64,000 nucleotides of DNA. Origin: Blastococcus aggregatus (GTDB lineage Bacteria > Actinomycetota > Actinomycetes > Mycobacteriales > Geodermatophilaceae). A program made the translations under genes and the position numbers. The stretch covers positions 62,001 through 126,000 of the forward strand of contig NZ_OBQI01000007.1 in assembly GCF_900221005.1 (NCBI RefSeq), written 5' to 3'. The notes beneath the pieces were generated by a model. That model searched no databases, was not told where the DNA came from, and was given only the letters and a program-made list of their open reading frames with translations. Below, in pieces: positions 8,539-18,024 of the stretch (position 1 is its first letter; each line of letters starts with the position of its first letter).

Positions 8539-10754
8539 TTCTCCTCCGCCTCGGGCCGCCCGACGCCGGCGCCCACGAGCCGCCGGTGCTCGGCCAGCGC
8601 CTCCTTCTCCTCCGGGGTCGGGAAGAACCCCGCCGGCTCGACCAGCCGCGACGGCGTGGGTGGCTCCTCCGTGGTCGGCAACTGGCCGGCACGGATGGCC
8701 CGCGCGATCACGACGACCGCGTCGACCACCACGACGAGCACCAGAACGGCGAAGAGCGCCTGCAGGACGCCGTTGAGCGTGGAGTTGAAGACGACCTGGT
8801 CCATCTCCGACATGTCGGTCGCGGGGGCCAGCACGTCCCCGGCGTCCCGGGCGTCGGCGTACACCTGCCGCTGCTGGAAGTAGCCCACACGCGGGTCGGA
8901 GGAGAACACCTTCTGGTAGCTCGCCGTCATCGTCACGACGAGGTCCCAGACGAGGGGGACGGCGGTCACCCACGCGTAGCGCAGCTTCCCGTGCTTGATC
9001 AGCAGCACCGTGACCAGCGTCAGCGCGATCGCCGCGAGCAGCTGGTTGGCGATGCCGAACAGCGGGAAGAGCTGGTTGACGCCGCCCAGCGGATCGGTGA
9101 CGCCGATGTAGAGCACCGAACCCCACAGCCCGACGACGAGGGCGCTGGCCATGACGTTGCCCGGTCGCCAGGACAGGTCGCCGAACTTCGTCCAGACGTT
9201 GCCGATCGTGTCCTGCAGCATGAACCGCCCGACGCGGGTGCCGGCGTCGACGGCGGTGAGGATGAACAGCGCCTCGAACATGATCGCGAAGTGGTACCAG
9301 AACGCCTGTCCACCGCCGCCGAACGCGTCGCTGAAGATCTGCGAGATGCCGACGGCGAGCGTGGGGGCGCCACCGGTGCGGGAGATGAGCGTGTCCTCCT
9401 GGACCGCGGCTGCTGCCGCGCCGAGCGACTGCGCCGTGGTGTCGAAGCCGAGGCCGTTGACGAACGTGGCGGCGGCCTCCGCCGTGCCCCCGGTGGCCCC
9501 GGCCGGGCTGTTCATCGCGAAGTAGAGGCCCTGGTCGATGACGCAGGCGGCGATGAGCGCGCTGATGGCGACGAAGGACTCCATCAGCATGCCGCCGTAG
9601 CCGATGAGGCGGACCTGGCTCTCCTTGGCCACCATCTTCGGCGTCGTCCCTGACGCGATGAGCGCGTGGAAGCCCGAGAGCGCCCCGCAGGCGATGGTGA
9701 TGAAGACGAACGGGAACAACGACCCGGCGAACACCGGACCGGTGCCCTCCCGGGCGAAGTCGGTGACCGCCTCGGCCTGCAGCACCGGTCGGGCGATCAG
9801 CAGGCTGATCGCCAGCAGGACGATCACGCCGATCTTCATGAAGGTCGACAGGTAGTCCCGCGGGGTCAGCAGCAGCCAGACCGGCAGCACGGAGGCGACG
9901 AACCCGTAGACGACCAGGGCGAGGACCAGCCACTCCTTGGAGAGGGTCAGTGCGTCGCCCAGCCCGGTGTCCTCGATCCAGCCACCGCCGACGATCGCCA
10001 GCAGCAGCAGGACCACACCGATGCCGGTCGCCTCGAGCACCCTCCCGGGGCGCAGCCGGCGCAGGTAGATGCCCATGAACAGCGCGATCGGGATGGTCAG
10101 GGCGATGGAGAAGACGCCCCACGGGGACTCGGCCAGCGCGTTGACCACGATGAGCGCCAGCACCGCCAGGATGATGATCATGATGGCGAAGACGGCGATG
10201 AGCGCGGCGATCCCGCCGACGACGCCGATCTCCTCGCGCACCATCTGGCCGAGGCTCTTGCCGTTGCGGCGCATGGAGAAGAACAGGACGGTCAGGTCCT
10301 GCACCGCGCCGGCGAAGATGACGCCGACGACGATCCAGATCGTGCCGGGCAGGTAGCCCATCTGCGCGGCCAGCACCGGACCCACGAGCGGCCCCGCGCC
10401 GGCGATGGCGGCGAAGTGGTGGCCGAAGAGCACCCGCCGGTCGGTGACGTCGAAGTCGATGCCGTTGTCCATGCGCTCGGCCGGCGTCGCCCGCCGGTCG
10501 TCGACCCGCAGCACCCGGTAGGTGATGAACCGGGCGTAGAAGCGGTAGGCGATGGCGTAGGAGCACAGCGCGGCGAACAGGATCCACAGCGCCGACACGG
10601 TCTCGCCGCGGGCGAGGGCCAGCACGGTCCAGCAGACCGCGCCCACGGCCGCGACGAGAACCCAGACCGCGATGGATCCCGGGCTCGGGCGTCGGCCGGG
10701 AGGCGCGGGGGAGTGCCCGCTCGCGGAGCTACCCGTGGTCGCGGTCCCGGACAT
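8535..10754 (-). CDS. cstA: carbon starvation protein A (CstA family transporter)
   Basis: 739 aa, many transmembrane helices. The family signature GHHFAAIAGAGPLVGPVLA begins at residue 111 and is followed by QMGYLPGTIWI. Further hydrophobic segments run to about residue 650. CstA-type carriers import peptides or pyruvate during carbon limitation; which substrate applies here is not visible. The N-terminal 27 residues are a polar Ser/Pro/Gly-rich extension. The gene forms a two-gene operon with the ybdD-like gene. Confidence 0.95.
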   Translation of the reverse strand: MSGTATTGSSASGHSPAPPGRRPSPGSIAVWVLVAAVGAVCWTVLALARGETVSALWILFAALCSYAIAYRFYARFITYRVLRVDDRRATPAERMDNGIDFDVTDRRVLFGHHFAAIAGAGPLVGPVLAAQMGYLPGTIWIVVGVIFAGAVQDLTVLFFSMRRNGKSLGQMVREEIGVVGGIAALIAVFAIMIIILAVLALIVVNALAESPWGVFSIALTIPIALFMGIYLRRLRPGRVLEATGIGVVLLLLAIVGGGWIEDTGLGDALTLSKEWLVLALVVYGFVASVLPVWLLLTPRDYLSTFMKIGVIVLLAISLLIARPVLQAEAVTDFAREGTGPVFAGSLFPFVFITIACGALSGFHALIASGTTPKMVAKESQVRLIGYGGMLMESFVAISALIAACVIDQGLYFAMNSPAGATGGTAEAAATFVNGLGFDTTAQSLGAAAAAVQEDTLISRTGGAPTLAVGISQIFSDAFGGGGQAFWYHFAIMFEALFILTAVDAGTRVGRFMLQDTIGNVWTKFGDLSWRPGNVMASALVVGLWGSVLYIGVTDPLGGVNQLFPLFGIANQLLAAIALTLVTVLLIKHGKLRYAWVTAVPLVWDLVVTMTASYQKVFSSDPRVGYFQQRQVYADARDAGDVLAPATDMSEMDQVVFNSTLNGVLQALFAVLVLVVVVDAVVVIARAIRAGQLPTTEEPPTPSRLVEPAGFFPTPEEKEALAEHRRLVGAGVGRPEAEEK

Positions 10755-10861
10755 GGCGTCCTCCGTCCCGACACCGGCTCCGTCGCCGGCCCCCGTCGGT
10801 TACGGCAACGAGCATAGGGAGCGGGGTGGGTGCCCGCGAGGCCTCGACGGCCGGCCGGCCC

Positions 10862-10867
10862 TAGGGT
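10862..10867 (+). promoter_or_regulatory. -10 element TAGGGT for a leaderless HIT-protein mRNA
   Basis: TAGGGT ends 7 nt before the GTG at 10875. With the usual 6-7 nt distance from -10 to +1, transcription would start at the start codon itself. Confidence 0.6.
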
Positions 10868-10874
10868 GCGAACC

Positions 10875-11234
10875 GTGTCCGACTGCCTGTTCTGCCGCAT
10901 GGTCGCCGGGGAGATCCCCGCCGACGTCGTCCACCAGACCGACCGGGTGCTGGCCTTCCGCGACATCCACCCGCAGGCCCCCACGCACGTACTGGTCATC
11001 CCCAAGGAGCACCACCGGAACTTCGGGGCGCTCGCGGCGGCCGACCCGGCCCTGCTGGGCGAGGTCGCGAACGCCGCGCACGCCGTCGCCGTCCAGGAGG
11101 GCCTGGTCACCGAGGGCGGCAGCGAGCCCGGCTACCGCGTCGTCACCAACACCGGGCCGCAGGCCGGGCAGTCGGTCGACCACCTCCACCTGCACGTGCT
11201 GGGCGGCCGCGGCCTCGGCTGGCCGCCCGGCTGA
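10875..11234 (+). CDS. HIT family protein (histidine triad nucleotide-binding, HINT type)
   Basis: 119 aa. The histidine triad HLHLH lies at residues 103-107 in the context DHLHLHVLGGRGLGWPPG, with CLFC at 4-7 as the usual N-terminal zinc half-site. HINT-type enzymes hydrolyse AMP-lysine/AMP-phosphoramidates in the cytoplasm. GTG 10875 is chosen because the HIT domain begins at once (SDCLFCRMVAGEIPA) and a -10 lies 7 nt upstream. Confidence 0.94.
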   Translation: MSDCLFCRMVAGEIPADVVHQTDRVLAFRDIHPQAPTHVLVIPKEHHRNFGALAAADPALLGEVANAAHAVAVQEGLVTEGGSEPGYRVVTNTGPQAGQSVDHLHLHVLGGRGLGWPPG

Positions 11235-11259
11235 CCGGGATCCCTGCGAGGATCGGCCG

Positions 11260-12084
11260 GTGACCGAGCAGAGCGCACCGCCCGTCCGGATCGAGCGGGA
11301 CGGCGACGTCGCCGTCGTCGTCCTCGACAACCCGCCGCTGAACCTGTTCACGCCCGCGGTGTTCCAGGCGCTGGACGCCGCCGTGGGTGAACTGGTCGCG
11401 CTGACCGACCCGCAGCGGGCCGACCGCGCGCGGGCGGTGCTGTTCGAGGCGCGCGGCAAGGTCGTCTCCGGAGGCGTCGACGTGACGTTCTTCCGGGACA
11501 TCGCCGAGGGCCCCGAGCCGGAGGCCCGCGGCGGCGAGCTCTGGGCGCAGCTGCTCCGGGTCGCGCAGACCGTCGAGGACCTGCCCGTGCCCACGGTCTT
11601 CGCCGCGCACGGGCTGACCCTCACGGCCGCGTTCGAGCTGTCCCTGGCCTGCGACATCCTGCTGGCCGCCGAGAAGGCGTCGTTCGGGCTGGTCGAGATC
11701 GTCGTCGGGCTGACGCCGTCGATGGGTGGTCCGCAGCGGCTGGCCGAGCGGGCCGGCCCGGCCCGGGCCCGCGAGCTGGTCTTCACCGGCGAGCGCTACC
11801 CGGCCGCCGTCCTCGAGCGGTGGAACGTGGTCAACCGGGTGCTGCCCGACGACGGTTTCGCCGAGGCCGCCCGGGCCTACGCGAGGCAGGTCGCCGCCGG
11901 CCCCACGCTCGCCCACGCCGCCACCAAGCAGCTCGTGGCCGCCACCGTCCGCCAGGGCGCCCGCGCCGCCGACGCGCTGGTCCCGGAGGTGTCCGGGGCG
12001 CTGTTCGGCACCGAGGACCTGCGCGGTGCCGTCCGGTCCTTCCTCACCGAGGGGCCGGGGAAGGCGACCTACTCCGGGCGCTGA
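11260..12084 (+). CDS. enoyl-CoA hydratase/isomerase family protein
   Basis: 274 aa crotonase-fold protein. N-terminal VVVLDNPPLNLFTPAVF is the acyl-CoA-binding entry, and GKVVSGGVDVTFF near residue 68 is the first oxyanion-hole loop. FGLVEIVVGLTPSMGG near 145-160 is the second, and the C-terminal helices are intact. The reaction could be hydration, isomerisation or hydrolysis of an acyl-CoA; the active-site Glu pair is not clear enough to decide. GTG start preceded by GAGGAT at 6 nt (11248-11253), a leaderless-type arrangement. Confidence 0.85.
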   Translation: MTEQSAPPVRIERDGDVAVVVLDNPPLNLFTPAVFQALDAAVGELVALTDPQRADRARAVLFEARGKVVSGGVDVTFFRDIAEGPEPEARGGELWAQLLRVAQTVEDLPVPTVFAAHGLTLTAAFELSLACDILLAAEKASFGLVEIVVGLTPSMGGPQRLAERAGPARARELVFTGERYPAAVLERWNVVNRVLPDDGFAEAARAYARQVAAGPTLAHAATKQLVAATVRQGARAADALVPEVSGALFGTEDLRGAVRSFLTEGPGKATYSGR

Positions 12085-12124
12085 CCCCATCGGGCGAAGC
12101 GCGCTTCGCGGTCCCGCACGCGGG

Positions 12125-12130
12125 TAGCAT
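12125..12130 (+). promoter_or_regulatory. -10 element TAGCAT upstream of phoH
   Basis: TAGCAT lies 45 bp before the phoH start and would begin the phoH-ybeY-CBS protein transcript near 12137. No convincing -35 was seen. Confidence 0.4.
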
Positions 12131-12175
12131 CGAACGGTCCGCCACTCCCAGCCAGGAAGGCAGGGTCGAGGGTTC

Positions 12176-13306
12176 TTGCCCGACACCTCCCCGAACGTCC
12201 CCGTCGAGGGTGCCCCCACGTCCCGTGAGGCATCGGCGCAGGCCGCCGCCGTCGACTCCACCGCCGAGCACCCGACCGGCCGGCAACCGGCCGCGGTCCG
12301 CGCCACGATCGCCGTGCCGGAGTCGGTCTCGATGGTCGCCCTGCTCGGCTCCGCCGATGAGCTGCTCCGGCTGGTCGAGGCCGAGGTCGAGGCCGACGTG
12401 CACGTGCGCGGCAACGAGATCACCGTGACCGGGCAGCCGGCCGACAACGCCTTCGCCGTCCGTGTCTTCGACGAGCTCCTCGCGCTGCTCGCCACCGGTC
12501 AGCAGCTGCGGCCCGACTCCGTGCGCCGGGTCATCGCCATGCTCCGGGGCGGGGGCTCCGAGCGGCCCGCCGAGGTGCTCAGCCTCGACATCATCAGCCG
12601 CCGCGGGCGCACGATCCGGCCCAAGACGCTGAACCAGAAGCACTACGTCGACGCGATCGACGAGCACACGATCGTCTTCGGCATCGGTCCGGCCGGCACC
12701 GGCAAGACCTACCTCGCCATGGCCAAGGCGGTGCAGGCGCTCCAGACCAAGCAGGTCAACCGGATCATCCTGACCCGCCCGGCGGTCGAGGCCGGGGAGC
12801 GGCTCGGCTACCTGCCCGGGACGCTGAGCGAGAAGATCGACCCCTACCTGCGGCCGCTGTACGACGCGCTGCACGACATGGTCGACCCGGAGTCGATCCC
12901 GCGGCTGATGGCCTCGGGCACGATCGAGGTCGCGCCGCTGGCCTACATGCGCGGCCGCACGCTCAACGACGCGTTCGTGATCCTCGACGAGGCGCAGAAC
13001 ACCACCGCCGAGCAGATGAAGATGTTCCTCACCCGGCTCGGCTTCGGGTCCAAGATCGTCGTCACCGGTGACGTCACGCAGGTCGACCTGCCCGGGGGTG
13101 CGCAGAGCGGTCTGAAGATCGTCCGCGAGATCCTCGACGGCGTCGACGACGTGCACTTCGCCACTCTCACCAGCACCGACGTCGTCCGGCACCGGCTGGT
13201 CGGAGACATCGTCGACGCCTACGAGCGCTTCGACGCCGCCCGCCAGCCCCGGGCGACCACGCCCGCGCCGGCCCGACCGACCCGGCCGCGCCGGCAGGGG
13301 AGCTGA
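12176..13306 (+). CDS. phoH: PhoH-like ATPase (PhoH1/PhoL type)
   Basis: 376 aa. A KH-like N-terminal domain lies at about residues 43-110. The ATPase follows: Walker A GPAGTGKT at 171-178 and Walker B VILDEAQN at 268-275. The family is tied to RNA metabolism and is nearly always encoded next to ybeY, as here (5 bp apart). A TTG start at 12176 with GAGGG just upstream is the only good initiation site; no ATG/GTG lies in a sensible position before the conserved region. The C-terminal tail is Pro/Arg-rich. Confidence 0.93.
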   Translation: MPDTSPNVPVEGAPTSREASAQAAAVDSTAEHPTGRQPAAVRATIAVPESVSMVALLGSADELLRLVEAEVEADVHVRGNEITVTGQPADNAFAVRVFDELLALLATGQQLRPDSVRRVIAMLRGGGSERPAEVLSLDIISRRGRTIRPKTLNQKHYVDAIDEHTIVFGIGPAGTGKTYLAMAKAVQALQTKQVNRIILTRPAVEAGERLGYLPGTLSEKIDPYLRPLYDALHDMVDPESIPRLMASGTIEVAPLAYMRGRTLNDAFVILDEAQNTTAEQMKMFLTRLGFGSKIVVTGDVTQVDLPGGAQSGLKIVREILDGVDDVHFATLTSTDVVRHRLVGDIVDAYERFDAARQPRATTPAPARPTRPRRQGS

Positions 13307-13311
13307 CCGCG

Positions 13312-13815
13312 ATGCCCGTCGAGGTCTCCAACGAGTCCGAGATCGCCGTCGACGAGGCGGAGCTGGCCGGGATCTGCCGGTTCGTCCTCGGCCAGATGGA
13401 CGTCAACCCGATGGCCGAGCTCTCGGTCCTGTGCGTCGACGTCGAGTACATGAGCAGCCTGCACGAGCGCTGGATGGGCGAGAAGGGTCCGACCGACGTC
13501 CTGGCGTTCCCCATGGACGAGCTCGACACCGCCCGCCCCGACGACCCCGATCCGGGCCCGGCGCTGCTCGGTGACGTCGTGCTGTGCCCCGCGGTCGCCG
13601 TCCGCCAGGCCCGCGCCGCCGGGCACACCATGGACGACGAGCTGGTGCTGCTGGCCACCCACGGCGTGCTGCACCTGCTCGGCTACGACCACATGGAGCC
13701 CGAGGACGAGAAGGAGATGTTCGGTCTCCAGTCGGAGCTCATCGAGAGCTGGAAGTCGGCGCCGCGCGAGCCGGTGACCGGCGAGGCGGTCGACAAGGGG
13801 CAGAACCCCCGATGA
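13312..13815 (+). CDS. ybeY: rRNA maturation RNase YbeY
   Basis: 167 aa. The zinc motif [11 protein letters not shown] places His117, His121 and His127 in the family pattern Hx3Hx5H. R53 and the [10 protein letters not shown] segment at 61-70 are also typical. YbeY is a metal-dependent endoribonuclease involved in 16S rRNA 3'-end processing and ribosome quality control. The stop overlaps the ATG of the next gene (ATGA). Confidence 0.96.
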   Translation: MPVEVSNESEIAVDEAELAGICRFVLGQMDVNPMAELSVLCVDVEYMSSLHERWMGEKGPTDVLAFPMDELDTARPDDPDPGPALLGDVVLCPAVAVRQARAAGHTMDDELVLLATHGVLHLLGYDHMEPEDEKEMFGLQSELIESWKSAPREPVTGEAVDKGQNPR

Positions 13816-15161
13816 GCTCGGGTGCGGTCGTCCTCCTGGTGATCGCCTGCTGCCTCGTCCCGCTCGCGGGCCTGTTCGGCGCCATGGACGCCGCCCTCCA
13901 GCGGGTGTCCAAGGCGCGCGTCGACGAGCTCCGGCGCGAGGGCGCCAAGCGCGCCGGCGCCCTCGAGGAGGTCGTGCTCGAGCGCGCCCGCCACGTCTCG
14001 CTGCTGCTCCTGCTCCGCATCGCGTGCGAGATGGTCGCGGCGGTGCTGGGGACCGTCCTGCTCTACGACGCCTGGGGTGGCGGCTGGCGCACCGTGCTCA
14101 CCGCCGCGGCGATCATGACCGTCGTCAGCTACGTGCTGATCGGCGTCGGCCCGCGCACCCTGGGCCGGCAGCACGCCTACTCGGTGGCGCTGGCCACCGC
14201 CGGCGTCGTGAAGCTGCTCGGTCGTGTGCTCGGGCCGGTGGCCACGCTGCTCATCCTCGTCGGCAACATGATCACGCCGGGCCGCGGCTTCCGCGACGGG
14301 CCGTTCTCCTCCGAGGTGGAGCTGCGCGAGCTCGTCGACATGGCCGAGGAGCGCGGTGTGGTCGAGTCCGGCGAGCGCCAGATGATCCACTCGGTGTTCG
14401 AGCTCGGCGACACCATCGCCCGCGAGGTGATGGTCCCGCGCACCGACGTCGTCTGGATCGAGCGCAGCAAGACCGTGCGTCAGGCGCTCGCGCTGGCGCT
14501 GCGCAGCGGCTTCAGCCGGATCCCGGTGATCGGCGAGAACGTCGACGACGTCGTGGGCGTGGTCTACCTCAAGGACCTCGTCCGCCGGTCGCAGAACGCC
14601 GGCGACGGCCGCGGGCCGCGGGTCGAGGAGCTGATGCGCACGCCGACGTTCGTCCCGGAGTCCAAGCCGGTCGACGAGTTGCTGCGCGACATGCAGGCCC
14701 AGCGGATCCACATCGCGATCGTGGTCGACGAGTACGGCGGCTTCGCCGGGCTGGTCACCATCGAGGACATCCTCGAGGAGATCGTCGGCGAGATCGCCGA
14801 CGAACACGACGCCTTCCAGCGCCCGCCGGTCGAGGAGCTGCCCGACGGCTCGATGCGGGTCACCGCCCGGCTGCCGGTCGAGGACCTCGCCGAGCTGTTC
14901 GGCGTCGAGCTCCCCGAGGACGACGACGTCGAGACCGTGGGCGGCCTGCTCGCCCGCGAGCTGGGCCTGGTGCCGATCGAGGGCGCCTCGGCCGAGATCG
15001 GCGGCCTGCGGCTGGTCGCCGAGAGCACCGGCGGACGGCGCAACCGGGTCGACACGCTGCTGGTCTGCCGGGTCGAGCAGCCGGCCGAGGACGAGGACGG
15101 CGACGGCCGCGGCCGCTCGTCGGCCCGTGACCAGGAGCCGGCCGTCGGCGTGGAAGGCTGA
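13812..15161 (+). CDS. CNNM/HlyC-CorC family protein: DUF21 membrane domain, CBS pair, transporter-associated domain
   Basis: 449 aa. An N-terminal membrane domain (DUF21/CNNM, hydrophobic segments about residues 5-25, 58-80, 90-115, 125-150) precedes two CBS domains (about 200-330, with [23 protein letters not shown] at the end). A CorC/HlyC C-terminal domain occupies about 350-430. Proteins of this family are implicated in magnesium/cobalt efflux; in this position (Rv2366c equivalent) the function is not proven. ATG overlaps the ybeY stop, indicating coupled translation. The sequence after residue 425 is acidic and Arg-rich. Confidence 0.9.
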   Translation: MSSGAVVLLVIACCLVPLAGLFGAMDAALQRVSKARVDELRREGAKRAGALEEVVLERARHVSLLLLLRIACEMVAAVLGTVLLYDAWGGGWRTVLTAAAIMTVVSYVLIGVGPRTLGRQHAYSVALATAGVVKLLGRVLGPVATLLILVGNMITPGRGFRDGPFSSEVELRELVDMAEERGVVESGERQMIHSVFELGDTIAREVMVPRTDVVWIERSKTVRQALALALRSGFSRIPVIGENVDDVVGVVYLKDLVRRSQNAGDGRGPRVEELMRTPTFVPESKPVDELLRDMQAQRIHIAIVVDEYGGFAGLVTIEDILEEIVGEIADEHDAFQRPPVEELPDGSMRVTARLPVEDLAELFGVELPEDDDVETVGGLLARELGLVPIEGASAEIGGLRLVAESTGGRRNRVDTLLVCRVEQPAEDEDGDGRGRSSARDQEPAVGVEG

Positions 15162-15167
15162 CGTCCC

Positions 15168-15500
15168 GTGACCGAACTCCAGCCCGAGGACGCCAAGCTC
15201 GTCACCCTGGCCCGCTCCGCCCGCGCCCGCACCGGTGCGGCCGAGGGCGCGGCGGTCCGTGACACCGACGGCCGCACCTACGTCGCAGCGAGCGTCGGCC
15301 TGCCGTCGCTGAAGCTGAGCGCGTTGCAGGCCGCGGTCGCCGCCGCCGTCTCCAGCGGGGTCGAGGGGCTCGAGGCCGCCGCGATCGTCAGCGAGGGCGA
15401 CGCGGTGGAGACCGACGGCCTGGCCGCCGTCCGCGACCTCACGCCGTCGGCACCCGTGCACCTCGCCGGCCCCGACGGAACCCTGCGCACCACCGTCTGA
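15168..15500 (+). CDS. degenerate cytidine deaminase-like protein (Rv2365c type)
   Basis: 110 aa. The sequence aligns by eye with the N-terminal half of cytidine deaminases (ARSARARTGAAEGAAVRDTDGRTY, then GLPSLKLSALQAAV where active enzymes have a C/HAE zinc and proton-shuttle motif). Here the position reads SAL, and the PCxxC zinc motif downstream is absent because the protein ends. It is therefore predicted to lack zinc and deaminase activity. It lies between the CBS protein and era, exactly where mycobacteria carry Rv2365c, so the inactive form is conserved. Role unknown. Confidence 0.75.
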   Translation: MTELQPEDAKLVTLARSARARTGAAEGAAVRDTDGRTYVAASVGLPSLKLSALQAAVAAAVSSGVEGLEAAAIVSEGDAVETDGLAAVRDLTPSAPVHLAGPDGTLRTTV

Positions 15501-15545
15501 CCGTCGGCGGCCGCTGGTGTCACCGGTCGGTGGGAGACTGTCGGC

Positions 15546-16448
15546 GTGAGCAGCCCTGAGCAGACGCCGCACCGCAGCGGCTTCGTCGCCCTGGTGGGCC
15601 GCCCGAACGCCGGCAAGACGACGCTGACCAACGCCCTCGTCGGCGAGAAGGTCGGCATCGTCAGCAACCGTCCGCAGACCACCCGGCACGCCATCCGCGG
15701 GGTGGTGCACCGGCCCGAGGGCCAGATCGTGCTCGTCGACACCCCCGGCCTGCACAAGCCCAAGAGCCTGCTGGGCAAGCGGCTCAACGACGTCGTCCGC
15801 GACACGCTGTCCGACGTCGACGTCGTCGTCTTCTGCGTCCCGGCCGACCAGCCCGTCGGCACCGGCGACAAGTTCATCGCCCGTCAGCTGCGCGAGATCC
15901 GGGCACCCATCGTCATCGCGGTGACCAAGACCGACGCCACCGGCAAGAACCAGGTGGTGGAGCAGCTGCTCGCCGCCAGCCAGCTGGTCGAGGCCGCCGA
16001 GATCGTGCCGATCAGCGCGGTCAAGGGTGACCAGGTCGAGCTGCTGGAGAAGCTGCTCATCGGCATGCTGCCGGAGGGCCCGCCGCTCTACCCGGAGGAG
16101 CAGACCACCGACGAGGACGTCGAGCGCCAGCTCGCCGAGCTGGTCCGCGAGGCGGCGCTGGAGAAGGTCTTCCAGGAGGTGCCGCACTCGCTCGCGGTCA
16201 CCATCGAGGAGATCAACCGCAGCCCCGACCGGGACCTGGTCGAGATCCACGCCCTGCTGCACGTCGAGCGCAACAGCCAGAAGCCGATGCTGCTGGGCAA
16301 GGGCGGCTCGATCATCAAGGCGATCGGCAGCGAGGCCCGCGTCGGCATGGAGACGCTGCTGGGCGCACGGGTCCACCTCGACCTGCACGTCACGGTGCTC
16401 GGCGAGTGGCAGGACGACCCGAAGAAGCTGAACCGGCTCGGGTACTGA
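15546..16448 (+). CDS. era: GTPase Era
   Basis: 300 aa. G1 GRPNAGKT at 18-25, G3 DTPG at 65-68 and G4 TKTD at 127-130 mark the GTPase domain. The C-terminal KH domain (about 200-290) contains the GKGGSIIK loop. Era binds the 3' end of 16S rRNA and helps 30S maturation, in line with ybeY and rsmE nearby. GTG 15546 is preceded by GAGACT at 6 nt, a leaderless-type arrangement. The TGA stop overlaps the recO ATG. Confidence 0.97.
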   Translation: MSSPEQTPHRSGFVALVGRPNAGKTTLTNALVGEKVGIVSNRPQTTRHAIRGVVHRPEGQIVLVDTPGLHKPKSLLGKRLNDVVRDTLSDVDVVVFCVPADQPVGTGDKFIARQLREIRAPIVIAVTKTDATGKNQVVEQLLAASQLVEAAEIVPISAVKGDQVELLEKLLIGMLPEGPPLYPEEQTTDEDVERQLAELVREAALEKVFQEVPHSLAVTIEEINRSPDRDLVEIHALLHVERNSQKPMLLGKGGSIIKAIGSEARVGMETLLGARVHLDLHVTVLGEWQDDPKKLNRLGY

Positions 16449-17257
16449 TGAGCGCGCACACCCCCAAGGCCCTCTACCGCGACGAGGGCATCGTGCTGCG
16501 CACCCAGAAGCTGGGTGAGGCCGACCGGATCGTCACGGTGCTCACCCGCCGGACGGGCAAGGTGCGCGCGGTCGCCAAGGGGGTGCGCCGCACCAAGAGC
16601 AAGTTCGGCGCCCGGCTGGAGCCCTTCACCCACGTCGACCTGCAGCTCTACACCGGCCGCAACCTCGACATCGTCAGCCAGGTCGAGTCGATCCGGTCCT
16701 ACGGCCAGGAGGTCGTCGCCGACTACCCGGCCTACACCGCGGGCACCGCGGTGCTGGAGACGGCCGACCGGCTCACCGCCGAGGAGAAGGAGCCGTCGCT
16801 GCGGATGTTCCTCCTCGTCGTGGGCGCGCTCCGGGCGCTGGGGGAGCGGGCCCACCAGCCGGGGCTGGTGCTGGACGCCTTCCTGCTGCGGGCGATGTCG
16901 GTGGCGGGATGGGAGCCCGCGCTGGGCGAGTGCGCCCGCTGCGGCGAGGCCGGCCCGCACCGGCACTTCTCCGTCCCGGCCGGCGGCACCGTGTGCCCCT
17001 CGTGCCGGCCCACCGGCTCGGCGATGCCGAGCCCGGTCACCCTCGAGCTCATGGAGGCCCTGCTGACCGGCGACTGGGCGCGGGCGGATGCCAGCCAGGG
17101 CATCAACCGCCGCGAGAGCAGCGGCCTGGTGGCCGCGATGCTGCAGTGGCACCTCGAGCGCGGGCTGCGCTCGCTGCCGCTGGTCGACCGCACCGAGCAC
17201 GGGCGCCCGATGGTCCGGGCCGCCGCGACGCCGCTGATCGTCGGGACCGGCGCGTGA
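16448..17257 (+). CDS. recO: DNA repair protein RecO
   Basis: 269 aa. An N-terminal OB fold (about 8-80, [21 protein letters not shown]) is followed by a helical domain with zinc ligands Cys162, Cys165, Cys183 and Cys186. RecO loads RecA onto SSB-coated single-stranded DNA in the RecFOR pathway. ATG 16448 overlaps the era stop by 1 nt; GTG of the following gene overlaps its own stop, so era-recO-uppS form a tight operon. Confidence 0.96.
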   Translation: MSAHTPKALYRDEGIVLRTQKLGEADRIVTVLTRRTGKVRAVAKGVRRTKSKFGARLEPFTHVDLQLYTGRNLDIVSQVESIRSYGQEVVADYPAYTAGTAVLETADRLTAEEKEPSLRMFLLVVGALRALGERAHQPGLVLDAFLLRAMSVAGWEPALGECARCGEAGPHRHFSVPAGGTVCPSCRPTGSAMPSPVTLELMEALLTGDWARADASQGINRRESSGLVAAMLQWHLERGLRSLPLVDRTEHGRPMVRAAATPLIVGTGA

Positions 17258-18018
17258 AGCGCGAGGTGAAGGCGCCGAACCCGCACCCCTCCGGCGCGCG
17301 CCCTCCCGAGCTGCCGAAGGACAAGGTGCCCGGGCACGTCGCGATCGTCATGGACGGCAACGGCCGCTGGGCCAAGGAGCGCGGGCTGCCGCGCACCGCC
17401 GGACACGAGGCGGGGGAGTCCTCGCTGTTCGACTGCGTCGAGGGCGCCATCGAGCTGGGCATCACGGGGATCAGCGCCTACGCCTTCTCCACCGAGAACT
17501 GGCGGCGCAGCCCCGACGAGGTCCGCTTTCTCATGGGCTTCAACCGCGACGTGATCCGCCGGCGTCGCGACGAGATGCACGAGCTCGGCGTGCGGGTGCG
17601 CTGGGCGGGCCGCCGTCCCCGGCTGTGGCGCTCGGTGATCAAGGAGCTGGAGACCGCCGAGGAGCTCACGAAGGACAACGACGTCCTCACCCTGACCATG
17701 TGCGTGAACTACGGCGGCCGCGCCGAGATCGCCGACGCCGCGGCGGCCATCGGCCGCGAGGTGGCCGCCGGCCGGCTGAACCCGGACAAGATCGACGAGA
17801 AGACCATCGCCCGGTTCCTCGACGAGCCGGACATGCCCGACGTCGACCTGTTCGTGCGCAGCTCCGGGGAGAACCGCACCAGCAACTTCCTGCTGTGGCA
17901 GTCGGCGTACGCGGAGTTCGTCTTCCTCGACACGCTGTGGCCCGACTTCGACCGCCGCCACCTGTGGGCGGCGTGCGAGGAGTACGCCTCCCGCCAGCGG
18001 CGGTTCGGCTCCGCGTAG
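17254..18018 (+). CDS. uppS: isoprenyl transferase (undecaprenyl/decaprenyl diphosphate synthase)
   Basis: 254 aa. MDGNGRW at 33-39 carries the catalytic Asp34 of cis-prenyltransferases. [13 protein letters not shown] near 80 and the C-terminal [19 protein letters not shown] are further family signatures. It chain-elongates allylic diphosphates with isopentenyl diphosphate to the polyprenyl carrier used in cell-wall synthesis. The motif SGENRTSN has Asn where many family members have SGExRLSN; chain length cannot be predicted. It converges on the CoA-transferase gene only 6 bp away. Confidence 0.95.
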   Translation: MKREVKAPNPHPSGARPPELPKDKVPGHVAIVMDGNGRWAKERGLPRTAGHEAGESSLFDCVEGAIELGITGISAYAFSTENWRRSPDEVRFLMGFNRDVIRRRRDEMHELGVRVRWAGRRPRLWRSVIKELETAEELTKDNDVLTLTMCVNYGGRAEIADAAAAIGREVAAGRLNPDKIDEKTIARFLDEPDMPDVDLFVRSSGENRTSNFLLWQSAYAEFVFLDTLWPDFDRRHLWAACEEYASRQRRFGSA

Positions 18019-18024
18019 GACCGG

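Noticed and set aside
13683-16388. Minus-strand frame of about 900 codons across ybeY, the CBS protein gene and era
   Set aside because: Shadow of three well-supported plus-strand genes; low-complexity Asp/Gln/His/Arg composition.
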